This document shows positions 9,117-17,400 of a stretch of 64,000 nt of DNA, piece after piece. The notes beneath the pieces were generated by a model. It searched no databases, was not told the origin of the DNA, and saw nothing but the letters and a program-made list of their open reading frames with translations. Source of the stretch: Spirosoma agri (GTDB lineage: Bacteria; Bacteroidota; Bacteroidia; Cytophagales; Spirosomataceae); assembly GCF_010747415.1 (NCBI RefSeq), contig NZ_JAAGNZ010000005.1, positions 62,001 to 126,000 of the forward strand. The letters are read 5' to 3'. Positions within the stretch are counted from its first letter, which is position 1. Each line of letters begins with the position of its first letter. The translations under genes and the position numbers were made by a program.

Positions 9117-9968
9117 ATGAACCTATCGATTATCCCCTGTTTAGCGGGATTGGTGCTCGCTTGTGCCCAATCGCCCGCCAGTGCTCAGGAATTTAAGGAG
9201 CACATCAAAAAAGAATTTACGGCTCCGAGCGGTGGTACGCTGGCCATTTACAACATCAATGGCTCCATAAAAGTAGATGGTTATTCGGGCGACAAGGTTA
9301 TTCTGGAGGTTGATAAATCGATCACCGCGAAGGATAAGGCTGACCTGGAAACGGGTAAACAGGAGTTTAAGCTTGGTTTCGAACAACGGGGTGACAGCAT
9401 TATTGCCTACATCGCGGAACCGTTTGACTCCCGCCCGAACCGCAAAGAGCGTAATCAAGACCTTCACATTCAGTACGATTTCACGCTCAACTTTACGGTA
9501 AAAATTCCCTACACGATGAACCTTCTGGCGTCTACAATCAATGGGGGAAACGTGGATGTGAGCGATGTGAGTGGTGCGATTAAAGTGAACAACATAAATG
9601 GAGCCATCACGCTCGTTAACGCAAAGGGCGCTACGGATGCCCACACGATAAATGGCGATGTAGTGATCAATTACCTCGCCAGCCCGCCCGACAAATCGTC
9701 ATACTATACGCTAAACGGGGCTATTCGGGTGAGTTACCCGGCCAATCTTTCCGCCGATTTATACATCAAAAGCTTCCAAGGTGAATTTTACACTGACTTT
9801 CCGGATGCTAAGGTTCTGCCCAGTCAGGTCACGAGGAGTCAGGAACGGAAAGGAGAATCAACCGTCTATAAACTCAACAAGAACACCGCCATACGGATCG
9901 GCAGCGGAGGAAAAACATTCCGGTTCGAAACGTTCAACGGTAATATTTACATCAAAAAACAGTCCTGA
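9117..9968 (+). CDS. DUF4097-like secreted adhesin-type protein (first copy)
   Basis: A 283-residue exported protein with N-terminal signal peptide ending around ASAQ (a Cys before it could alternatively be a weak lipobox). The body is a repetitive beta-solenoid with alternating motifs such as YNINGSIKVDGYSG, TINGGNVDVSDVSG and NNINGAITLVNAKG, which match the DUF4097 adhesin-like pattern. It lies 36 bp after the anti-sigma gene and 5 bp before a paralogue, so it is part of the sigma-factor operon. Likely located in the periplasm or on the cell surface; molecular role unknown. Confidence 0.83.
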   Translation: MNLSIIPCLAGLVLACAQSPASAQEFKEHIKKEFTAPSGGTLAIYNINGSIKVDGYSGDKVILEVDKSITAKDKADLETGKQEFKLGFEQRGDSIIAYIAEPFDSRPNRKERNQDLHIQYDFTLNFTVKIPYTMNLLASTINGGNVDVSDVSGAIKVNNINGAITLVNAKGATDAHTINGDVVINYLASPPDKSSYYTLNGAIRVSYPANLSADLYIKSFQGEFYTDFPDAKVLPSQVTRSQERKGESTVYKLNKNTAIRIGSGGKTFRFETFNGNIYIKKQS

Positions 9969-9973
9969 ATACC

Positions 9974-10810
9974 ATGAACAGCACACGAATCGTACGCACC
10001 AGTTTACTGCTTTTGTTTCTGTTTTGGACACTGCCGGTGGCCGCACAAAATGACGCGAAAGAGCAGATCGTAGTGCCGCTCAGTGAACCCGCAAAGCCCG
10101 GTTTCCTGACCGTCGCCCTGATCAATGGGTCTATACGGGTGGTTGGCTACTCGGGAAAAGAGGTTGTGATTGAAGCCGTTGTCCCTACCAAACGGGGAGA
10201 GCGTGACGAAAAGTCGGAGGTCAGCGTAAACGGAATGAAGCGGATTTCGAGCAGTAGCGATATGGAAGTGAGTGCCGAAGAAAAAAATAATAAAATCACC
10301 ATAAATACGAACTCCTGGAAACGCCCGATCGATTTGACAATCAAAGTGCCAACGCGATGCTCATTGACGCTAAAGACCGTGAACAATGGCGAAATTACGG
10401 TAGACGGCGTAACGGGTACACTAGAAATAGCGAACGTAAACGGGGCCATTCAGCTCACCAATATCGCTGGGTCAGCGGTAGCAAACACCATCAATGGGAA
10501 CCTGACGGCTGTTTTCAAAGCGATTGATGCCGATTCGCCAATGGCTTTCTCGACGCTGAATGGCAATGTGGATGTGACGTTTCCGGCCAGTGCTAAAGCG
10601 TCGGTCAAGGTTCGGTCGGATCAGGGCGATGTTTACAGCGATTTCGACATTGACGTTGACAAAATTCAGACCAAATCGACCCGTACCGAAAAAAATGGAA
10701 TGTATCGGGTAAGCGTAGCCGATTGGGTGAAGGGTAAAATCAACGGCGGTGGTCCCGAAGTGATGATGAAAAATATGCACGGTACTATTTACATCCGAAA
10801 GGGGAAATAG
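9974..10810 (+). CDS. DUF4097-like secreted adhesin-type protein (second copy)
   Basis: A 278-residue paralogue of the preceding gene with its own signal peptide (hydrophobic LLLLFLFWTLPVAAQ). It repeats the same beta-solenoid pattern: ALINGSIRVVGYSGKEV, VNNGEITVDGVTG, ANVNGAIQLTNIAG and NTINGNLTAVFKA. Both copies end in a similar G-TIYIRK / NGNIYIKK strand. The 5-bp spacing from the first copy shows co-transcription with the sigma / anti-sigma pair. The tandem arrangement points to duplication within the operon. Confidence 0.83.
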   Translation: MNSTRIVRTSLLLLFLFWTLPVAAQNDAKEQIVVPLSEPAKPGFLTVALINGSIRVVGYSGKEVVIEAVVPTKRGERDEKSEVSVNGMKRISSSSDMEVSAEEKNNKITINTNSWKRPIDLTIKVPTRCSLTLKTVNNGEITVDGVTGTLEIANVNGAIQLTNIAGSAVANTINGNLTAVFKAIDADSPMAFSTLNGNVDVTFPASAKASVKVRSDQGDVYSDFDIDVDKIQTKSTRTEKNGMYRVSVADWVKGKINGGGPEVMMKNMHGTIYIRKGK

Positions 10811-10926
10811 TATAGGCTCACTAGGCTGACTATCAATGAGGTGATTAAGCGCCCATTGTCTCTTGGCGAAATAGCGAAAGGCAGCGGCATTCATTACTGG
10901 TTCAGATACCACTGCCTTTCGTAAGC

Positions 10927-11808
10927 TTACTGTTTCTGAATGACTGCGATCAGTTTTTGCAACTCCTTGAAGCGCGCGTCATCTGGTTGTTGCTCCTCGA
11001 TGGGAATCTTTTTCAATTCCCGAATTATGATCTGCCCAACGATCAACCGCATGTTCTTTTTGTCGTCAGCCGGAATCACGTACCAGGGCGAATTATCTGT
11101 AGCCGTCTCATCGATGCAGGTTTCGTAAGCGTCCTGGTAGTCGTCCCAGAAGTTGCGTTCTTTGACGTCACCTTCGTCGAACTTCCAGTTTTTGTCCTGC
11201 TCTTCAATACGGGCAATGAGTCGGTCGGCCTGTTCTTTCTTGGAAACGTGCAGGTAAAACTTGATCGTAATGAATCCGTTTCGATACAGGTACTTTTCCA
11301 TGTCGACGATGGCTTCGTACCGGTGCTTGAATAACTTGTCGATGTTCGTTACGGCCTTTTCAGGTAACCGCTGGGTCTGGGTCAGAATCTCGGGGTGAAC
11401 CTTCGTTACCAGTACTTCCTCGTAGTAGGAGCGGTTGAAAATGCCGATGGTGCCGCGCTCTGGCAGTTCGCGCCAGCTACGCCATAGAAAATCGTGATCG
11501 AGTTCCTGGTCGGTCGGGCGCTTAAACGAACAGACGCGTACACCAGCCGGATTGGTTCCCGTAAAAACATGCTGAATCGTTCCATCCTTCCCTGCTGCGT
11601 CCAGGGCCTGAAAAACGACGACCAACCCATAGCGATTGTGCGCATACATGCGTTCCTGCCATTTGTCAATGTCAGCGGCCTGCTGACGCAGTAACGCTTC
11701 GTAATGATCGTCATCTTCATAGAGATCATCAACTTTCGTGGGTGCTTTTTTAATCTTGAACGACTTGTCGCCGTCGTAACGGAATTGGTCAGTGTCGAAA
11801 TCTTTCAC
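10927..11808 (-). CDS. ppk2: Polyphosphate kinase 2 family protein
   Basis: A 293-residue soluble kinase of the PPK2 family, which transfers phosphate between polyphosphate and nucleotides (AMP, ADP or GDP). The P-loop is in FQALDAAGKDGTI (G73-G76), and the lid and metal-binding region is NRSYYEEVLVTKVHPE at about 125-140. RPT, DHDFLWR and the C-terminal WYVIPADDKKNMR are also typical. The start is GTG at 11808, with no nearby ATG alternative. The length fits single-domain PPK2 of the short class. It converges on the DUF4097 operon and is divergent from msrA across about 180 bp. Confidence 0.92.
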   Translation of the reverse strand: MKDFDTDQFRYDGDKSFKIKKAPTKVDDLYEDDDHYEALLRQQAADIDKWQERMYAHNRYGLVVVFQALDAAGKDGTIQHVFTGTNPAGVRVCSFKRPTDQELDHDFLWRSWRELPERGTIGIFNRSYYEEVLVTKVHPEILTQTQRLPEKAVTNIDKLFKHRYEAIVDMEKYLYRNGFITIKFYLHVSKKEQADRLIARIEEQDKNWKFDEGDVKERNFWDDYQDAYETCIDETATDNSPWYVIPADDKKNMRLIVGQIIIRELKKIPIEEQQPDDARFKELQKLIAVIQKQ

Positions 11809-11987
11809 AAGGTAGGGGACGCAAACTTTACGTCAGTCAGTTATGTTAACAGTATAGCTAACAACCAGAATTTCCTGCAATGGTTATTGGCCTTGAGAAT
11901 AACGGATACTACGTGTTTAACGCCATTAGTGGCAACCGCAGTTACCCACAAAGTCAACACAACAAATCGCGTTTTAGCGTTTAACGT

Positions 11988-12557
11988 ATGACAACGAATC
12001 AATCAGCAAACTTTGAAAAGGCTACGTTCGGCACCGGTTGTTTTTGGTGTACGGAGGCTATGTACAATTCCCTGGATGGTGTTCATTCAGCTATTTCAGG
12101 CTACGAAGGCGGACCAAAGCCCAATCCTACCTACAAAGAAGTATGCACCGGAACAACGGGCCACGCGGAGTGTGTGGAAGTAACCTTCGATCCGTCAAAA
12201 ATAACGTATCAGGAGTTGCTGGAAGCGTTTTTTCGTAGCCATGATCCAACCACATTGAACCGTCAGGGTGCTGATGTAGGCACGCAATATCGCTCCGTCA
12301 TTTTTTACCATACAGATGAGCAGAAACGACTGGCAGAGACGGCTAAAGAAGAACTGAACAAAGCCGGTGCTTATAACAGCCCGATCGTAACAGAAATTAG
12401 CCCGGCCAGTGAATTCTTCGAAGCGGAAGCGTATCACCAAAATTACTTTGTCAAGAATCCGGGTCAGGGATACTGTGCATTCGTGATCGCACCAAAGCTG
12501 GACAAGTTCAAAAAAGTCTTCAAGGAGAAATTGAAATCGCATAGTGAGCTGGCCTAA
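11988..12557 (+). CDS. msrA: Peptide-methionine (S)-S-oxide reductase MsrA
   Basis: This enzyme reduces methionine-S-sulfoxide in proteins and peptides, with electrons from thioredoxin. The catalytic GCFWCTEA motif is at 17-24 (C18 nucleophile); YKEVCTGTTGHAE and YRSVIFYHTDEQ are the usual MsrA motifs, and YHQNYF is near the C-terminus. Length 189 residues is normal for a cytoplasmic single-domain MsrA; no MsrB fusion. A strong hairpin terminator follows at 12581. It is the last ordinary housekeeping gene before the accessory region. Confidence 0.96.
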   Translation: MTTNQSANFEKATFGTGCFWCTEAMYNSLDGVHSAISGYEGGPKPNPTYKEVCTGTTGHAECVEVTFDPSKITYQELLEAFFRSHDPTTLNRQGADVGTQYRSVIFYHTDEQKRLAETAKEELNKAGAYNSPIVTEISPASEFFEAEAYHQNYFVKNPGQGYCAFVIAPKLDKFKKVFKEKLKSHSELA

Positions 12558-12580
12558 AGTCAGTGGTAAAACGTACTTAG

Positions 12581-12602
12581 AGCCCCGAATAGGGGCTTTT
12601 TT
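12581..12602 (+). terminator. Rho-independent terminator after msrA
   Basis: Stem AGCCCC / GGGGCT with a 5-base GAATA loop, followed directly by a T run. It lies 24 bp after the msrA stop codon. Confidence 0.85.
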
Positions 12603-12720
12603 GTTATTTCTACTACTAGATAGTGCATGTTTGTTGCTAGTTTGTTCAGTCCTTATTTGTCCCTTGGACGTACCCGTGGTACAGCACTAGCGAGTCAAGG
12701 TACAAATTGGATGAGCCTGC

Positions 12721-13082
12721 ATGAAAGTAACACAGCGTGATAAATCTATCAGTGATGACCGAAAAACCTGTATCTGGATTTCTACCCCCCTATTCCACAC
12801 CCTGAGACGGGTAAGCCCACACGCTGAGAGTTCCTGGGTCTTTATATATATGAAAAGCCTAGGCTAGAAATTGAGCGGAAACATAACAAAGAGACTAGAC
12901 TGTTTGGGGAGACGATAAGGGCCAAGCGCCAGATCGAAATCCAGCAGGGGCACTACGGTTTCTTGGATAGGAGTAGTGGCGCGGTCAACTTCCGAAAGCG
13001 TTTAGAGGGCTACGGTTTTCAAACGGACGATAAGAACGTAGGCAAAGTTGTCTACGCCACGAAGACGCCACGAGCAGGCTAA
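12721..13082 (+). pseudogene. Relic of a tyrosine recombinase (integrase), N-terminal part with frameshift and nonsense
   Basis: From the ATG at 12721 the frame reads MKVTQRDKSISDDRK and then, after a one-base shift in the A run at 12762-12766, continues in the third frame as NLYLDFYPPIPHPETGKPTR. A TGA at 12825 interrupts where an Arg is expected, and the frame continues EFLGLYIYEKPRLEIERK and HNKETRLFGETIRAKRQ, then EIQQGHYGF. These are the arm-binding / SAM-like N-terminal domain motifs of Bacteroidota tyrosine recombinases. After VNF the match is lost and a tail (GYGFQTDDKNVGKVVYATK) runs to a TAA at 13080. The catalytic domain is absent. It marks an old mobile-element insertion. Confidence 0.72.
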
Positions 13083-13107
13083 AAAATGAAACTGTTTTCT
13101 CGACTGT

Positions 13108-13169
13108 CACTTTCACCACCCTTTTTCGGCAGAACGGGTGGCTAGCGGTCCAAAAAGGTGGTGAGAGTG
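13108..13169. repeat. Imperfect inverted repeat upstream of a small ORF
   Basis: Left arm 13108-13126 (CACTTTCACCACCCTTTTT) and right arm 13152-13169 (AAAAAGGTGGTGAGAGTG) are complementary with one mismatch and one bulge around a 25-base loop. It ends about 30 bp before the ATG of the 71-residue ORF, so it may be a terminator for the relic or a regulatory hairpin. Confidence 0.55.
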
Positions 13170-13200
13170 AGGTTTTAAAGCACAGTTTTATCTCTTCACC

Positions 13201-13416
13201 ATGACAACCTCGTCAACCTATAAGCCTTTAGCTGATCAGCTGGAAATCGACCACGGCTCAGCTATTCTGGAAGAACTGACTGGCCAAACCCTACATCGAA
13301 AAGGTCAACCGGTCCGACTCTTCGATCAGACGGTGAAGACGTTGGAAGCCTACTACCCCGCCGACGACACCGGCAAGCCCTACGTTCAGGACTTTCAGAT
13401 TAACGGTTTGGAGTAG
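13201..13416 (+). CDS. Small hypothetical protein (71 aa)
   Basis: An ATG-started frame of 71 codons with a normal-looking composition: acidic, with YKPLADQLEIDHG, TGQTLHRKGQPVRLF and YYPADDTGKPYVQDF. No membrane segment, no signal peptide and no family I recognise. It sits in an otherwise decayed stretch between an integrase relic and a giant T9SS gene. The reading frame looks genuinely coding, with few rare codons and balanced amino acids, but it could be an N-terminal remnant of a longer gene. Confidence 0.5.
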   Translation: MTTSSTYKPLADQLEIDHGSAILEELTGQTLHRKGQPVRLFDQTVKTLEAYYPADDTGKPYVQDFQINGLE

Positions 13417-13524
13417 TAACGAAAGCCTTTCCCGTTATCATACAGTATATCGGGGACTATCCCATTAGGTACCAAATCTTCTCAAAAAGTGCAGGAAACA
13501 CCAATCACTAATCAGCGACTTGGC

Positions 13525-13554
13525 ATTATGTTGAACACCCCTTTTCAACATAAT
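13525..13554. repeat. Perfect 11-bp inverted repeat
   Basis: ATTATGTTGAA and TTCAACATAAT are exact reverse complements separated by 8 bases (CACCCCTT). No T run follows directly, and there is no convincing gene on either side, so it may be an operator or the scar of a mobile element. Confidence 0.6.
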
Positions 13555-14076
13555 CTATTAGGATAGCAAGTGAATCACAGTCCTGCTAGGGTGTGCCGAT
13601 AAAGGTGCTTCTAGATAAGCCCTCCGCTTTTTTAAGCTAATTTGAACATGCATCTGGCCCCAAGCAAGTTGCCAGTTTGTTGTAGCAACGAGCGGCATTC
13701 TTTAAAAGGCTCTAGCTTTCTAGTGAAGTATCACGTTAAATAAACCAGCACGTATTGGCAATAACAAGGTGGTTTTTTGTGCGAACAAAACCGACTGCGC
13801 ACTGCCAGAAATAGCCTGCCGGCGTTGGGCTATCGAGTATACTTCTGCCAGAGTCATCCGGATTTTATCCAAGCCGACAACGACACTTAACCGATCCCTA
13901 GTGCCGGCCTTTATTCCTTAAGGTAGGACCAAAATGGTTCTTCGGCGGGTGTTTCGGTTGGTGGTTGCAGCATCGAGTAACTCATCGAGCTTAGAAGTAC
14001 CTAGTCCTGCTAAATAGAACGAATGGGTTGATGTGTTAAACTTTTTATGTAACACTTACCAAATAAATTACTGGGT

Positions 14077-14112
14077 GGGTGAAATGTGCACCTTTTTGGG
14101 TGAAATCTGCAC
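14077..14112 (+). repeat. Phased direct repeat GGGTGAAAT(G/C)TGCAC
   Basis: Two 15-bp copies (14077-14091 and 14098-14112) differ at one base and are spaced 21 bp start to start, two helical turns. This looks like a protein-binding array. Transposon ends with repeated sub-sites (for example in IS21-type elements) have this architecture, but I saw no transposase and no partner end. Confidence 0.5.
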
Positions 14113-14422
14113 ATCGCTCTACCAACTTTGGCCTAAACTTGCCCCGGCATTGTCCGCTCCGCTTTCGCCCCTCACTGACCGGGTGATGCCCTATCCCGAC
14201 AACTACCCACGAGACGAACTCCTTGTCTTGCATAACCAGCTAACTAATTTCTTTATGACCCATTATTTACCTTCTTTTTCCAGGTCTGGCCTGCAGGCGC
14301 TCAGCCTGTTGCTGGATACCAGCCTGCTGGCCTAGGCCCAGGTCATTCACTCCACGTTGCCATATGCTAGCTCTGTAGCCGGCAGAAAGAACTAAGCCCC
14401 GGCCTAAAAAACAAAAACTACA

Positions 14423-17400
14423 ATGCGATCAACAACTACCCAACCCCATTCAGGGCATCATTCGAGCTGGCTGCAACTGGCGGCCACTCTCCTGTTCTTA
14501 CTCAGTTTATCTACTCGGCTGCTGGCCCAGAACGGGGCGGTGACTGTTACCCAGAGTTTTTCCTACACCGGGCAGATTGTTACCTGGATCGTGCCTACGG
14601 GCGTCACCTCGCTGACCATCGAAGCCCGGGGGGCCGAGGGAGCCGCTGGGAGCTACGATGTGTCGGGGGGCAAAGGGGCTATTGTGGCCGCCCAGGTGAG
14701 CGTAACCCCCGGCCAAAACTTGAGCATCCTGGTGGGTCAGCAGCCCGCATACCGGTTTAATTTTGGTGGGACTGGGGGCGGGGGTACGTTTGTGGTGGCC
14801 CCCCCGAGCAGCACGACAGCGCCCACCCCGCTGGTGATTGCGGGCGGGGGCGGGGGCGGGAGTTACCCTGACAACCCGATCAAACATGGGCAGGCCGCCC
14901 GGCAGGGGAGCGCTGGTGATCGTGGTGCCAGTGGTGGTAGTAATGGTAGTGGGGGTGCTAGAAATACTGGTGGTAGTGGTGGTGGTGGCCTGCTGGGTGA
15001 TGGAGATGGTGTTACTAGTGTTGCTGGTGGTAAAGCCTTTGTCCACGGCGGGGTTGTTGGGGGTGCCGGTGCTCCTGGTGGTGGTAATGGTGGCGGTGGT
15101 GGTGGTGGTGGCTACTCGGGTGGTGGTGGTGGCTACACAGGTGTGGGTGGCGGGGGGGGCTCGTACTACCCTACCGCTACCACGCCAAGCGTCACGACAG
15201 GAACAGCAGCCAACTCGGGCAACGGGCTGGTCATCATCAGCTACAGCGTTTACCCCATCCGCTACGTCAAAGCCACGGCTGCCGGCACGGGTGATGGCTC
15301 CTCCTGGGCCAACGCCAGCAGTGATTTGCAAGCTATGATCAATGCTTCTCAGGTGCAGCAGGTCTGGGTAGCCCAGGGCACCTATAAGCCCGGTGGCAAT
15401 GCCAACACCAACCGTTTTGTCAACTTCTCGATGAAGGACGGCGTGGCGATCTACGGCGGCTTCGTGGGCAACGAAACCAGCCTGAGCCAGCGTCCGGCGA
15501 TAACGATGACCACACCTAGCAGTACCACCCTAAGTGGTGACATCGGCACCGTCGGAAACAGGGACGACAACAGTTACCACGTCATCTACAACTCGACGGA
15601 TCTGACCACCAGCGCCGTGCTGGACGGCTTCCTCATCACCGGCGGTAATTCCACCGACGCTGGCGGGGGGATGTACAATGTTTATAGTAGCCCCACGGTG
15701 CGGAACTGCTCGTTTCAGAACAATTCGGCGGTCAATGATGGCGGGGCCATGTGCAACTATGGGTATGGTGGTGGCACCAGTAGTCCGGTACTGATCAACT
15801 GCTCCTTTCTGGCCAATTCGACCATGAATGGGAGCGGGGGCGCCATGAACAACGATGGGGGTAATGGTGGCGTTAGTAGTCCGGTGCTGACCAACTGCTC
15901 GTTTCTGGCCAATTCGGCCAGATACAGGGGCGGGGCCATGTACACCCTGCCGTTTAATGGTACTAGTAGTCCGGTGCTGACCAACTGCGTACTCTTCGGC
16001 AATGGAGGGGAGAGGTCAATTTCTACTGACGGGGGCGGCACGGGTACCGTGTCAGCAAGGTACTCGTTGTTCGAGACGGGCACAAGGGACTATAACTCCG
16101 GCGCGGGTAACCGAACCACCGCCGTTTCACCCTTCGTCAGTGCCAACGATGCCCGGCTCAACGCCTGCGCAGCCGCCATCAACGCGGGGGATAACGCAGC
16201 CAACAGCACCACCACCGACCTGGCCGGTAACCCGCGTCGCTATAACGGAGGCCAGATCGACATGGGGGCCTACGAGTATCAGGGGGATCCCAACTCTCCC
16301 ATCAGCATCACCCGGCAGCCTGCCAGTGGCTCAGCCGTCTGCCCCGGAAGCACCGTCAGTGTTCCCCTTAACGTGAGCGGTACGGTCAGCGCCTACCAGT
16401 GGTACAAAGACGGTCAAGCCGTCAGTGGGCAGACCTCGGCCACGCTCACCCTGGCCAATGTGCAGCCCGCCCAGAGTGGCTCGTATTCGATCATCGTCAC
16501 CGGCGCGTGTAACAGTGTCACCAGCACCGCCTTTAGCCTGACGGTTAACGCCCCACCCGTGGCGACGCTGACGGCCAGTCCCTCGACGGTCCTCAGCTGC
16601 GCCCAGACTAGCCTGACGCTCACGGCGGACGGTGGAAACGGAAACACCTATGCCTTTTCGGGGCCGGGGGTTGTCAGTCAAAGTGGCAACACGGCCATGG
16701 TGAACGTAGCCGGTACCTACTCGGTCACCGTGACCAACGCCAGCGGTTGCACCAGCACCACCAGTATCACCATCAGTCAGGACAACACGGCTCCGTCGGC
16801 CAGCCTGGCCAGTAGTGGTGGGCTCAGCTGTAGTGCCACCAGTGTAACGCTAACAGCCAGCCCCAACGGGCAATCGTATCGGTTCAGTGAAGGAGCCACC
16901 CCGATTGGCACCACCAACCAAGCTACGGTCACCACGGCGGGTATCTATTCGGTAACGGTCCTGTCGGGCAATGGCTGCTCGTCGGTAGCCTCCACCACCG
17001 TGACGGGTGATCAGACGCCCCCTACGGTAGCGATCACGCCGACGAGTGGCACACTCACCTGCCAAAGTCCTACGCTTACGTTGACGGCTACTACGAGTGT
17101 CCCGACCCTGCGCTGGAGCAGTGGGCAGACTACACCGAGTATCACGGTGAACGTCGCGGGCACCTACTCGGTGACGGTCACCAACACCGCTACAGGGTGC
17201 ACCAACACGACGAGCGTCGCGGTCAGTCAGGACAATAGCCAGCCCACGGTAAGCATCACACCGAGCACAGCCACACTAACCTGTGGCCTACCAACCGCCA
17301 CGCTCACGGCCAACACATCCGCCAGCAGCCTCACCTGGAACACGGGCCAGACCACGTCGAGTATTTCGGTGAGCCTGGCCGGTACCTATTCGGTCACGGT

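Larger units (their letters stand above)
13417..14422. other. Gene-poor accessory stretch with repeats
   Basis: About 1 kb with no convincing gene. It contains a perfect 11-bp inverted repeat at 13525-13554 (ATTATGTTGAA / TTCAACATAAT, 8-base loop) and a near-identical 15-bp direct repeat at 14077-14112. A 100-codon ORF at 14033-14335 (ATG start) has a coding-like second half (from about MPYPDNYPRDELLVLHNQL) but overlaps the direct repeat and is not recognisable; I treat it as doubtful. Confidence 0.5.

Noticed and set aside
14033..14335. 100-codon ORF before the giant T9SS gene
   Set aside because: Overlaps the phased direct repeat and is not recognisable; only the second half looks coding. 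Kept only as a note in the intergenic entry.
14507..15331. 274-codon open frame on the minus strand opposite the giant T9SS gene
   Set aside because: Translation is Thr/Pro-rich low complexity caused by the GGT tracts on the other strand; it is an antisense shadow.
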